Below are positions 50,729 to 59,562 of a stretch of 64,000 nt of DNA, one piece after another. The position numbers and the translations under genes are program-made. The first letter of the stretch is position 1. Each line of letters opens with the position of its first letter. Location: NCBI RefSeq assembly GCF_008806955.1, contig NZ_CP031727.1, forward strand, positions 1,998,001-2,062,000. The letters run 5' to 3'. The notes under the pieces are model-generated. The model saw only the letters and a program-made list of their open reading frames with translations. It ran no database searches and was not told the DNA's origin. The DNA comes from Cellvibrio sp. KY-YJ-3 (lineage in GTDB: Bacteria > Pseudomonadota > Gammaproteobacteria > Pseudomonadales > Cellvibrionaceae).

Positions 50729-51745
50729 TTAACGGTAGGGATCAATTGTTTCAATACTGCCATCCGCCTTATGAGTAAGTGGGGCCATCTTGATGGATCT
50801 CAAGTGGGTAATGCCTTTTGATAAGACCGAGTCGTGATAAAAAAGGTACCACTGATCCTGATATTTGCAGACGGAGTGGTGAGTCGTCCAACCCACTACC
50901 GGGGTGAGGATCTGCCCGCGATAGGTGAAGGGGCCGTAGGGATTATCCCCCGTGGCGTAGCACAAAAAGTGGGTGTTGCCGGTGGAGAAGGAGAAGTAAT
51001 ACAGGCCGTTGTGCTTGTGTACCCAGGAGGCTTCAAAGAAGCGACGGTCGTGGTCGCCCGCGAGCAGCGGTTTGCCGTTTTCATCGAGGATTTGAATTTC
51101 CCGTGGGGTTTCGGCGAATTCTTTCATGTCGTCGCTGAGGCGCGCGATGATGGGGCCGAGGGCTGGTTCGTGGTCGGCGGGCTCACCGCGCTGTGCGTCG
51201 TATTGGTTGTTGCGATAATTCTGCAACTGGCCGCCCCAAATGCCACCGAAGTACATGTAGTAGCTACCATCGTCGTCTTCGAACACGGCCGGGTCGATGG
51301 AATAACTGCCGTTCATTGCTTCGGGTTCGGCGGTGAATGGGCCGGTAGGTGAATCGCTTACTGCGACGCCGATTTGGAAAATATCGTCCGCGCGTTTTGC
51401 CGGGAAATACAAATAATATTTGCCATTTTTATGCGCGGCGTCCGGCGCCCACATTTGGCGAGTTGCCCAAGGGACATCTTTTACATGCAGTGCAACGCCA
51501 TTATCGACGGCGGGGCCTTCGGGTGAATCCAGAGAGATTACGTGGTAATCCTCCATGCCAAAATGATCGCCGTTGTCGTTAAACGGAATGCCCGCTTCAA
51601 TATCGTGCGATGGATAAATATAAAGTTTGCCATTAAACACATGAGCCGATGGATCGGCGGTGTAGATGTGTTCAACCAGTGGTTGGGAAATGGCGCGCGC
51701 TTTGTAGTCCGCGACGACTTCGGGTGCTAAATATTCTTCAGCCAT
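50729..51745 (-). CDS. GH43 glycoside hydrolase (beta-xylosidase/arabinofuranosidase type)
   Basis: 338 residues, a single five-bladed propeller with no signal peptide, so probably cytoplasmic. The three catalytic acids are visible: Asp31 in YTADPSAHVF (base), Asp151 in SIDPAVFEDDDG (pKa modulator) and Glu238 in FFEASWVHKHNG (acid). WAPDAAHKNGKYYLYFPAKR is typical of the family. It lies 38 bases downstream of a GPH-type sugar transporter gene, so it likely splits imported xylo- or arabino-oligosaccharides. Substrate specificity cannot be read from the sequence. Confidence 0.92.
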   Translation of the reverse strand: MAEEYLAPEVVADYKARAISQPLVEHIYTADPSAHVFNGKLYIYPSHDIEAGIPFNDNGDHFGMEDYHVISLDSPEGPAVDNGVALHVKDVPWATRQMWAPDAAHKNGKYYLYFPAKRADDIFQIGVAVSDSPTGPFTAEPEAMNGSYSIDPAVFEDDDGSYYMYFGGIWGGQLQNYRNNQYDAQRGEPADHEPALGPIIARLSDDMKEFAETPREIQILDENGKPLLAGDHDRRFFEASWVHKHNGLYYFSFSTGNTHFLCYATGDNPYGPFTYRGQILTPVVGWTTHHSVCKYQDQWYLFYHDSVLSKGITHLRSIKMAPLTHKADGSIETIDPYR

Positions 51746-51783
51746 ACAATTCTCTCTTTCTCTTCATATCAAGTTGAAAATAA

Positions 51784-53286
51784 TTATCTTCCAGCGGCCT
51801 GACGTCGTGCGTTCAGGTCGGCTTCAATTTGCGATTCCAGGGTTTTATTAATTGCATAGAAGAACATGCAACCCACGGCAATAAAGAAGGGCAGCGATGC
51901 AAATACGCTCACAGCCGTTTTAATGCCTTCTATGGTTTCCGCGTTTTGTACATCCAGCGCGGCGTCGTAGCCATAGTAGGCGAGCAGTGTGGCGCCCAGT
52001 GAGCCGCCAATGGTCAAGCCCAGTTTTAAGCCGAGAATCATCGCGGAGAAAATAATAGCGGTAGCGCGGCGGTTATTTTTCCATTCGGAATAGTCCGCTA
52101 CGTCGGCAATCATCGCCCACAGCAGTGGGATGGTGATGCCGTAGAAAAAGCCGTGCAGAATTTGCGAAATAAATACAATCCCGATGCTGTCGGCAGCATA
52201 AAAATTAAATGCAAATACAAACAGGGTAGATACAAACAGCGCAGCGGCAAACACATTGCGTTTGCCAAATTTGTCGGCGAGGTTTTTGGAGAAACCAATA
52301 CCGATAATCATCATGATGATGCCGCAGCCGTTAAATAAACTGAAGGTGGAGGTGGGCGCATCTTTCGGCCATTGGAATTCCGACAGGCCCATGCCTGTTA
52401 ATAAAGCATTTAATCCGGCGATAAAATTATTGAAGCCAATGTCATCCAAAAATTGTGCGAGGTGCGCTTCGCTTAAATAATTTTCAAAGTAGAAAATGTA
52501 CATGCCGCCTTTGAGGGCGAGCGTGACAAACACCAGAATGGTCACCAGTAGCATGATGATCCAGGGGATATTTTTAAACAGGTCGGATAAGTCCTGCGCG
52601 ATGCTATTGCGCGCTTCTACTACCGGTAGGATGCGCTCTTTGGTGGTGATAAAAGCGATCAAAAAGAAAATCGTACCGGTAATGGAGAACACCAGCATAG
52701 TGTTATGGAAGCCCACGGCTTTATCGCCGTCGCCCAGAATCAATACCAGCGGCAAGAGCAATACTTGAATAATAAATTGTGCCACCATCACTGCGACAAA
52801 GCGGTAAGCCGACAAACTGTTGCGCTCGGCCATATTGCCGGTGAGCACACCGCTCAGCGCCGAGTAGGGCAGGTTGTTCGCGGCGTAGATCACCAGCAGC
52901 AAAATGTAGGTGGCAAAGGCGTAGATGACCTTACCGTTTTCATCAAAGTCCGGCGTGCTAAAGGCCAGCAGTGCAAGGGCGCCAAAGGGCACGGAGGTCC
53001 AGAGCAGCCAGGGGCGGAATTTGCCCCAGCGGGTATTGGTACGGTCAGCAATGATGCCCATCACCGGGGTGAAGAAGGCACCAAATAAACCGCCTGCGGC
53101 CATGATCATCGCGGCTTTGCCAGCAGAAATACCATAAACATCGGTATAGAAGAAGGCGAGAAAGGTCACCAGGGTTTGGAAAATCAGGTTGGCAGCCAGG
53201 TCGCCGAGGCTGTAACCGACTTTTTCAACAACGGAAAGTTTGTGTGCAGCGGCCGTGGGAGCAGCCTGAGCAATTGCTTGAGTCAT
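51784..53286 (-). CDS. GPH-family glycoside/pentoside symporter
   Basis: 500 residues with about 12 membrane helices. Family landmarks: VEKVGYSLGDLAANLIFQTL at the start, GIIADRTNTRWGKFRPWLLW in loop 2-3, NLPYSALSGVLTGNMAERNSL, and ADVADYSEWKNNRRATAIIF in the second half. The GPH (MelB/XylP-like) family couples sugar uptake to Na+ or H+. A ~70-residue insertion (residues ~265-325, FENYLSEAHLAQFLDDIGFN) is longer than in MelB but common in transporters next to GH43 genes. Co-transcribed with the GH43 gene. Confidence 0.92.
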   Translation of the reverse strand: MTQAIAQAAPTAAAHKLSVVEKVGYSLGDLAANLIFQTLVTFLAFFYTDVYGISAGKAAMIMAAGGLFGAFFTPVMGIIADRTNTRWGKFRPWLLWTSVPFGALALLAFSTPDFDENGKVIYAFATYILLLVIYAANNLPYSALSGVLTGNMAERNSLSAYRFVAVMVAQFIIQVLLLPLVLILGDGDKAVGFHNTMLVFSITGTIFFLIAFITTKERILPVVEARNSIAQDLSDLFKNIPWIIMLLVTILVFVTLALKGGMYIFYFENYLSEAHLAQFLDDIGFNNFIAGLNALLTGMGLSEFQWPKDAPTSTFSLFNGCGIIMMIIGIGFSKNLADKFGKRNVFAAALFVSTLFVFAFNFYAADSIGIVFISQILHGFFYGITIPLLWAMIADVADYSEWKNNRRATAIIFSAMILGLKLGLTIGGSLGATLLAYYGYDAALDVQNAETIEGIKTAVSVFASLPFFIAVGCMFFYAINKTLESQIEADLNARRQAAGR

Positions 53287-53641
53287 GGTGATCTCATCTT
53301 GTTATTGGTGGTTTGGTAAAACTTGTGTACTTGTCGCCATAGCATCCCTTAAATACCTCTTATAGTCAATGAGCGTATAAGGTGTTGAGTCTGGATTTGT
53401 AAAGATTTTCCAGCCGTTAACGGCGTTGGCAGAGTGGACGAAAATATATTTCAGGGCGGCCTTTGTCTCCGTAGCTTTTTTGCACAATCAATCGATATGA
53501 TGCGCGAGCCTTGGCGCATGAATCATTTGCCTGGGCAATCTTTTACTCAGGTTAGATCCAATTGCTACCGAAGGGTAGTTAATCGCTTGAGAGGAGATAG
53601 GGAACTAATAATAACGGCAACAATAAATTCAGGTAGATACG
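53287..53641. promoter_or_regulatory. Divergent promoter region with a 12-bp palindrome
   Basis: About 355 gene-free bases between the divergent GPH transporter and BACON-like lipoprotein genes. A perfect palindrome GCCGTTAACGGC lies at 53413-53424, about 130 bases upstream of the transporter start; its length and symmetry would suit a LacI/GntR-type sugar regulator. A 61-codon minus-strand frame across the region has no ribosome site and was not accepted as a gene. No regulator gene is adjacent. Confidence 0.45.
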
Positions 53642-56611
53642 ATGACGACAATCAAGATGGTAATACTGTCAGTGGCAGTATTGGTGTTAACCGCGTGCGG
53701 TGGTGGAGGCGGTGGCGGGGGTGGAGGATCCGGTGGCGGTACAGCAAAAGGTGCCTTTACGCTCGATAAGTCCAGTCTTTCGTACAGTCAGCGGTCGGGC
53801 GAGTTTTTAAGTCAAACAATTCAAATAAATGTCACTGGTAGTGATGTGACCTATGTGGTTGCAGGTTTCGATGAAGGGCAGTCGGAAGTGCCTTGGTTGT
53901 CGATGTCATTGGCGGGAAGTGGCAGTCAATACACGCTTGATATCTCCGCCAGTTCGTGGGGTATGGCGGCCGGTAATTACTCAGCTAATTTTACTATCGC
54001 GACCGGCGACAAAAATGAAAAACCACTGCAGAAACGCGTGGTAAATGTAACGCTGTCGGTGACAGAAAATTTTGTGTTTTCGCAAGCAACTCTAACGCGC
54101 TACGCCGTCGCGGGCAAACCAGTGGGTGACCAGTTTGCCGATATTTGGTTTGCTGGAAAAAGCACAGCTGCGTGGACAGCGACCTCATCGGTTCCCTGGT
54201 TGGTGATCTCCAATCCTACGGGTACTGGAGGCGGCCAGTTGATGCTAGGGGTTGATACTCGCGACCTAACGCCCGGTAACTACACCGGTACTGTGCAACT
54301 TGCTGAAAACGGCAATGCAACCAATAGCGCAAGTTTGCAATACAACCTGACCGTGGTTGCACCGCTGGTATTTTCGGCGGCACCTGATGAGCTTATTTTT
54401 GTGGCTGGCCTTTCGGGTTCGGATTACCGGGCAGAGCTCCCGTTTAGCGGTGATCCGCAAACCAATTGGATGGCTTCTACCGATATTCCGGGCGTATCTA
54501 TTTACAACGCGGAAGGCAGCGGTAGTGGCAATATTGAGTATCGCCTTAACCCTTTATGGTTGTCCGAGGGGACTTACACCGGGCGCGTTACCCTGGTCGA
54601 TAAAAACGACTTTTCTAACATTGACCACCACACTATGAAAATCATTGTGGAGGCGCCTATCCAGTTTTCTGAATTGGCCATGACGCGTGCGCAAGACCTG
54701 CAGGCTAACCCCATTGTCTATGGCTCAGATAATTTGCAGCGCAGCTTGGAGTTACCTTTCACCGCTGGAGATCACGCCCAGTGGACATCCATTAGCAATG
54801 TGCATTGGCTGACGACCAGCAATGTGGTGGGAACCGGTTCGGGCAGCTTGCAATTGCAGATAAACGCCAGTGGTTTGCCCGTCGGGACCTATCCGGCCGA
54901 GCTGCGCTTGGAGGATTATTTGAATCCGCTAAACCAGGTCACCCTCAATCTGACCTTGGTAGTGGCAGCCCCAACTTTGACAGTTACCAGCGAGAACCTG
55001 TTGCTGGGTGGCAGCGACGGCTTGGGCATCGCCAAGGCTAACCTGGGCTTTGCGATTAATACCGGGGTCAATGGCTATGATTACTCGGTGAGTGCCCAAA
55101 CCGAGGCGAATGGGGATTGGCTGACAATCAGTTCAGGTTCCGGCCCCGGCACTGTGAACAATAGCGGCATAGTGACCGGCGCTGGTGTAAACCTTAACCT
55201 GACGCCACTTGCCTCCCTGATTTCTGGTACCCATGCCGCCAACCTTGCACTGCGGGTTGAAGTTGGCGACCAGGTGTTAACCCGCACTGTAGCGGTCACC
55301 TTCAATAAAGAGGCCAACCGTTTGGTGGCGAGCAATCTCGGGGTTGCCTTTACCGCCGCACCATCCCGTTCCGTACTAACTCGTACACTCAAAATCAACA
55401 GCTCCATTGGGCGCGATGATGTTCCCTGGGTAGCGGTTTCTAATCAGCCTTGGTTGACCGTGACTGGCTCGGGGCTGACGAGTGAAGATCTGGTGCTCAC
55501 TGCAGATGAAACGGCTCTTGCTGTTGGTACTCATATTGCCGAAGTGAGGGTAAGTTCGAGTGATAGTAACGTGGAAAATGAAGAGGTGATTCGCGTTGGT
55601 TTAACGGTATTGGACGCTGATCCCGCCGATGCCAATATTAATCTGGCATCTACTTTTAGCGTTTCCGATGCTATCGCCGGCATAGGCCGTTTTGGGTTGG
55701 TCGCGAACCCCGTTGAGCCTTGGGTATATGTAGGTTTGGGCAGTCAAATCAATATTTACAACCAGTTCAGTGGCGCGTTGGTACACAGTTATATGCCGGC
55801 AGTAGGCTCGATTGGCAGCATGGCGATTAGCCAGGATGGTACAAAGCTTTACGTGCACGATCCGGTGAACTTGAAAGTGGTGGAGTTATACGCGGACACT
55901 GGCGACACGGTAAACAGCTTTAGGGTGGTGCCGTCCGAATGGTCTTCGCTCCATACAGTGCTTATGCCCGGTTATTTCCGTCCCAATGGTCGCCCGCTCT
56001 TGTTTGTGGCCGGTACGCGCATTTTTGATCTGACCACAGGCGAGCAAGTGGCGGTAGAAGGGGGGGACGACTCCTATTTCTACAGCATATCTACCAACCA
56101 AAACCCCAATTGGGTCGCGGGTTACGATGGTTCCCTGATGGAATATTTTTATTCAGCTCTGGGAGGCGGCAACGGCACGTTAACAGCCACTGTTAAATCC
56201 TCGGTTTCCTACGCCCAAGGGCGTGCCGGACAGGCTTGTGTGGATGCGGCAGGTTCACGTGTGTACACCGCAAGTGGTGCGCCTTATGAGTTCTCGGGCG
56301 TCGGCATTGTGAGTCAAACCCTGGAGCAAGTCTTGCCAGCTACTGCCTACCCCAATTCTGTTGTTTGTGGTTGGAATGGAGTTTTGGTAGGCGGTGCAGG
56401 TGCCTACTATGATGCGCAGGATATTTTTGTGTACAACACAGTGACCGGGCAGAATCTGGGCAACTACAGCTCTTCGACTGAAAATGGCTATCGCTATTTG
56501 CTGGATCGTGGCTTGGTGCTCTCGGGCGATAACCAGCGTGTCAGTGCGCTCAGTTATAGCGATTCAACCCAGCTGCTATTGCGAATCTTTAGTGTGCCGG
56601 CAATACCCTGA
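53642..56611 (+). CDS. Large lipoprotein with BACON-like repeats and C-terminal beta-propeller
   Basis: 989 residues. A lipoprotein signal (VLVLTAC) is followed by a Gly-rich tether of about 15 residues. Residues ~40-665 hold about six or seven ~95-residue beta-sandwich repeats built on W-L-x-x-S, G-x-G-x-L-x-L and L-x-x-G-x-Y/H (for example PWLVISNPTGTGGGQLMLGV then LTPGNYTGTVQL), close to BACON/Ig-like modules. Residues ~680-989 look like a WD/NHL-type propeller (GLVANPVEPWVYVG, GSIGSMAISQDGTKLYVHD, YFRPNGRPLLFVAG). Likely outer-membrane anchored and surface-facing; binding of polysaccharide is inference. Divergent from the GH43/transporter operon. Confidence 0.75.
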   Translation: MTTIKMVILSVAVLVLTACGGGGGGGGGGSGGGTAKGAFTLDKSSLSYSQRSGEFLSQTIQINVTGSDVTYVVAGFDEGQSEVPWLSMSLAGSGSQYTLDISASSWGMAAGNYSANFTIATGDKNEKPLQKRVVNVTLSVTENFVFSQATLTRYAVAGKPVGDQFADIWFAGKSTAAWTATSSVPWLVISNPTGTGGGQLMLGVDTRDLTPGNYTGTVQLAENGNATNSASLQYNLTVVAPLVFSAAPDELIFVAGLSGSDYRAELPFSGDPQTNWMASTDIPGVSIYNAEGSGSGNIEYRLNPLWLSEGTYTGRVTLVDKNDFSNIDHHTMKIIVEAPIQFSELAMTRAQDLQANPIVYGSDNLQRSLELPFTAGDHAQWTSISNVHWLTTSNVVGTGSGSLQLQINASGLPVGTYPAELRLEDYLNPLNQVTLNLTLVVAAPTLTVTSENLLLGGSDGLGIAKANLGFAINTGVNGYDYSVSAQTEANGDWLTISSGSGPGTVNNSGIVTGAGVNLNLTPLASLISGTHAANLALRVEVGDQVLTRTVAVTFNKEANRLVASNLGVAFTAAPSRSVLTRTLKINSSIGRDDVPWVAVSNQPWLTVTGSGLTSEDLVLTADETALAVGTHIAEVRVSSSDSNVENEEVIRVGLTVLDADPADANINLASTFSVSDAIAGIGRFGLVANPVEPWVYVGLGSQINIYNQFSGALVHSYMPAVGSIGSMAISQDGTKLYVHDPVNLKVVELYADTGDTVNSFRVVPSEWSSLHTVLMPGYFRPNGRPLLFVAGTRIFDLTTGEQVAVEGGDDSYFYSISTNQNPNWVAGYDGSLMEYFYSALGGGNGTLTATVKSSVSYAQGRAGQACVDAAGSRVYTASGAPYEFSGVGIVSQTLEQVLPATAYPNSVVCGWNGVLVGGAGAYYDAQDIFVYNTVTGQNLGNYSSSTENGYRYLLDRGLVLSGDNQRVSALSYSDSTQLLLRIFSVPAIP

Positions 56612-56616
56612 TAAAC

Positions 56617-56649
56617 AAAAAAGGCCGCGTTAATCCGCGGCCTTTTTTT
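56617..56649. terminator. Bidirectional terminator
   Basis: An A-run, the stem AAGGCCGCG/CGCGGCCTT with a TTAATC loop, and a T-run lie between the large lipoprotein gene and the convergent urtE gene, so it can end both transcripts. Confidence 0.9.
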
Positions 56650-56681
56650 CAAACACTATTTTTAGCAATCCTCATGCATTT

Positions 56682-57377
56682 TTACACACTCAAATACCGC
56701 TGCACCAAATCATCATTCAAGTTGGCGATAGGGCCGGTGGCGACTACGCTGCCTTTTTCCATAATAAAAAAGTCATCGGCAACACGGCGGGCGAAGGGGA
56801 GTTTTTGCTCGACGAGTAATACAGTTAACCCAAGTTCGCGATTGAGCTTGCGAATCACTTCACCAATATCACGCACAACGTTGGGCTGAATGCCTTCGGT
56901 CGGTTCGTCCAGAATTAATAATTTGGGGTCGAGCACCAATGCCCTCCCTATTGCTAGCTGTTGCTGCTGACCACCCGATAAATCCCCGCCACGGCGATGT
57001 TTCATTTCTTTAAGCACCGGGAATAATTCATAAATCAACCCGGGAATAAAACGCGCTTTATCTTTGCGTGCGCCGAGCGAAATTTTTAAATTCTCTTCCA
57101 CGGTTAGTAGCGGAAAAATTTCGCGCCCTTGCGGCACAAAACCTATACCGCCACGTGCGCGATTTTCAGTGGAGAGTTTATTGATGTCATAACCGTTGAG
57201 GCTGATGATGCCATCACGTACCGGCAGTAAACCGGTAATGCATTTAAGCAGGGTGGTTTTACCTACACCGTTGCGCCCGATCAAACAGCCACAGGTGCCT
57301 TGTTTCAGGTTGAGCGACAAATCCCACAAAATATGGCTTTGGCCGTAGTACTGGTTGATGTTTTTTATTTCCAACAT
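56682..57377 (-). CDS. urtE: Urea ABC transporter ATPase UrtE
   Basis: 231 residues from ATG 57377, giving the family start MLEIKNINQYYGQSHILWDL; the longer frame to 57446 overlaps urtD and adds no domain. Walker A is GRNGVGKTT, the signature is LSGGQQQQLAIGRAL and Walker B is LLILDEPTEGIQP. LivF-like ATPases of this set pair with UrtD to power urea uptake through UrtBC. Last gene of the urt operon. Confidence 0.94.
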   Translation of the reverse strand: MLEIKNINQYYGQSHILWDLSLNLKQGTCGCLIGRNGVGKTTLLKCITGLLPVRDGIISLNGYDINKLSTENRARGGIGFVPQGREIFPLLTVEENLKISLGARKDKARFIPGLIYELFPVLKEMKHRRGGDLSGGQQQQLAIGRALVLDPKLLILDEPTEGIQPNVVRDIGEVIRKLNRELGLTVLLVEQKLPFARRVADDFFIMEKGSVVATGPIANLNDDLVQRYLSV

Positions 57378-57423
57378 GATTTGGTTGTCCTGATGCAATT
57401 CGCCGTTTTCTTTTCGCGCTGTG

Positions 57424-58236
57424 TTATTCGCCAAGGTAGACTTCAATTACTTTCGGATCATTTTGTACCTGATCCATAGTGCCTTCGGTGAGCACCGAGC
57501 CTTGGTGTAATACAGTGACTTTGCGTGCGATGGAGCGTACAAATTTCATGTCGTGCTCCACTACAATCACCGAGTGTTTACCCGCGAGCGATAATAATAA
57601 TTCAGCGGTTTTTTCAGTCTCTTCGCCCGTCATACCGGCGACGGGTTCATCGACCAACAACACCCGCGGGCTTTGCATTAACAACATGCCAATTTCCAGC
57701 CACTGTTTTTGCCCGTGGGATAGTGCACCTGCGTTTTTGTAGCGGTGTTCGGCCAAACCTATTTGTAACAACACTTCATCAATACGGTATTTTTGTGCGG
57801 AGTTTAATTGTTGGCTCAGTGTCCACCACACACGTTTGTCGGCGGCGGTGGCCAGCTCCAAATTTTCGTACACACTCAGTGCTTCAAAAATGGTCGGCTT
57901 TTGAAATTTACGACCTATACCACCGCGGGCAATTTGGTGTTCGGACAACTCCAGCAAATTAATTTGCTGGCCAAAATACACACTGCCGGCATCGGGTTTG
58001 GTTTTGCCGGTGATCACATCCATCATGGTGGTTTTGCCCGCACCGTTGGGGCCGATAATGCAGCGCAATTCACCTTCATCGATGTAAAGGTTTAAATTGT
58101 TCAGTGCACGAAAACCATCGAAGCTCACAGTAATGCCTTCTACATACAAAATCGTACCGTGAGTGGTGTCCAGTGGAGCGCCAAAGTTGGGGTCGCTTTG
58201 GCCGAGGGTGCGACGGGCTTGTGAAAAAATATTCAT
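57424..58236 (-). CDS. urtD: Urea ABC transporter ATPase UrtD
   Basis: 270 residues. Walker A GPNGAGKTT, the LivG-type insertion KFQKPTIFEALSVYENLELA, signature LSHGQKQWLEIGMLL (the SHGQKQWLEIGM variant is typical of UrtD) and Walker B VLLVDEPVAGMTGEE. The start codon overlaps the urtC stop by one base (TAATG), so it is translationally coupled. Confidence 0.95.
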   Translation of the reverse strand: MNIFSQARRTLGQSDPNFGAPLDTTHGTILYVEGITVSFDGFRALNNLNLYIDEGELRCIIGPNGAGKTTMMDVITGKTKPDAGSVYFGQQINLLELSEHQIARGGIGRKFQKPTIFEALSVYENLELATAADKRVWWTLSQQLNSAQKYRIDEVLLQIGLAEHRYKNAGALSHGQKQWLEIGMLLMQSPRVLLVDEPVAGMTGEETEKTAELLLSLAGKHSVIVVEHDMKFVRSIARKVTVLHQGSVLTEGTMDQVQNDPKVIEVYLGE

Positions 58237-59402
58237 TACACAGACTCCTTGGTCGCAGTGGTAGATTCGGCTTTTTTGTCGACATCTACTTTTACATTCT
58301 CATTGTCGGTTTTCACTGGTGCTTTTTTGAAACGGCTAAATAAACCTACTAAACCCTTGGGCAATATCAGCGTCACAATTACAAACAATGCGCCTAATGC
58401 AAATAACCAAGTCTCTGGTGAATAAGAAGTAAAGATAGTTTTGCCGTAGTTGACGGTGAATGCACCCACAATTGCACCAAACAAGGTGCCGCGCCCGCCG
58501 GTGGCAACCCACACCACTAATTCAATGGAATTGAGCGGTGAGAATTCACCGGGGTTGATAATGCCCACTTGTGGTACATAAAGTGCACCAGCAATACCCG
58601 CGAGCATCGCGGAAAATACAAATAACCACAGCTTGTAGGATTCAACCTTATAACCACAAAAGCGCGTGCGACTTTCGGCATCGCGAATAGAGACAATAAT
58701 TTTCCCCATACGCGACGTCACAATATAGCGGCAGGCGATGTAGGCAAAAATCAACATAAAACCTGAAGCTAAAAACAGCGAAATACGGGTGCCGTTGGCA
58801 GCGATGGGAAATCCGAGAATATCTTTAAAATCGGTGAGACCATTGTTGCCACCAAAGCCCATTTCATTGCGGAAGAACGCCAGCATCAGTGCATAGGTCA
58901 GTGCCTGGGTGATAATGGAAAAATACACACCGGTCACACGCGAACGAAATGCCAGCCAACCAAATACAAATGCCAGCAGGCCCGGGATTGCAATTACCAT
59001 TAACATCGCAAACCAAAACATATCAAAACCCTGCCAGTACCACGGCAATTCTTGCCAGTTTAAAAACACCATAAAATCGGGCAGCAAGGGGTCACCGTAT
59101 TGACCGCGCGGGCCTATCTGCCGCATTAAATACATACCCATGGCATAACCGCCAAGCGCAAAAAATGCGCCGTGGCCGAGCGACAGAATGCCGCAGTAGC
59201 CCCAGATTAAATCCACCGCCAATGCGAGCAAGGCATAACATAAAAATTTACCGAGCAGCGTCACCATAAAGGTGGAGACATGCAGCGATGAAGTTTCCGG
59301 CACGAGAATATTGCAAATCGGTACCAGCACCATGGCCAGCAATACCAGGCCCAGCACAATCATGCCGCCGCGATCACTGAGTAATAAACGTTGGGTTAAC
59401 AT
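58236..59402 (-). CDS. urtC: Urea ABC transporter permease UrtC
   Basis: 388 residues with about ten membrane helices. LivM-type motifs: DLIWGYCGILSLGHGAFFAL, FRSRVTGVYFSIITQALTYA, GFGGNNGLTDFKDILGF and the EAA-like ESRTRFCGYKVESYKLWLFV. The tail after residue 355 is Lys/Glu-rich and cytoplasmic. It forms the translocation path with UrtB. Confidence 0.95.
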   Translation of the reverse strand: MLTQRLLLSDRGGMIVLGLVLLAMVLVPICNILVPETSSLHVSTFMVTLLGKFLCYALLALAVDLIWGYCGILSLGHGAFFALGGYAMGMYLMRQIGPRGQYGDPLLPDFMVFLNWQELPWYWQGFDMFWFAMLMVIAIPGLLAFVFGWLAFRSRVTGVYFSIITQALTYALMLAFFRNEMGFGGNNGLTDFKDILGFPIAANGTRISLFLASGFMLIFAYIACRYIVTSRMGKIIVSIRDAESRTRFCGYKVESYKLWLFVFSAMLAGIAGALYVPQVGIINPGEFSPLNSIELVVWVATGGRGTLFGAIVGAFTVNYGKTIFTSYSPETWLFALGALFVIVTLILPKGLVGLFSRFKKAPVKTDNENVKVDVDKKAESTTATKESV

Positions 59403-59437
59403 AAATTCTCTCTTTTAAATTTTTTCCGAAAAAACTC

Positions 59438-59559
59438 AACCCCTCCTAACCTCCCCCTTCAAAAGGGGAGGGGCTTGCTCTGCTCCCTTGAATAAAAAAG
59501 GGAACGGCTAAAAGGGGGTCACTCCTCCCCATTTTTAAGGGGGAGGTCGGGTGGGGGTT
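59438..59559. repeat. Palindromic C/G-rich repeat between urtB and urtC
   Basis: A ~122-base imperfect inverted repeat. The left arm AACCCCTCCTAACCTCCCCC and the right arm (59537-59559, reverse complement AACCCCCACCCGACCTCCCC) match at most positions; a second inner pair (CAAAAGGGGAGGGG against CTCCTCCCCATTTTT) lies inside. It has the look of the short palindromic or MITE-like elements scattered through proteobacterial genomes. Lying inside an operon, it could fold in the mRNA and lower expression of urtCDE relative to urtAB. Confidence 0.65.
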
Positions 59560-59562
59560 AAA

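Noticed and set aside
50834-51352. 172-codon plus-strand frame inside the GH43 gene
   Set aside because: Antisense to conserved GH43 catalytic regions; no independent support.
53302-53487. 61-codon minus-strand frame between the GPH transporter and the large lipoprotein
   Set aside because: No ribosome site, no recognisable sequence, and it covers the region where the divergent promoters and the 12-bp palindrome lie.
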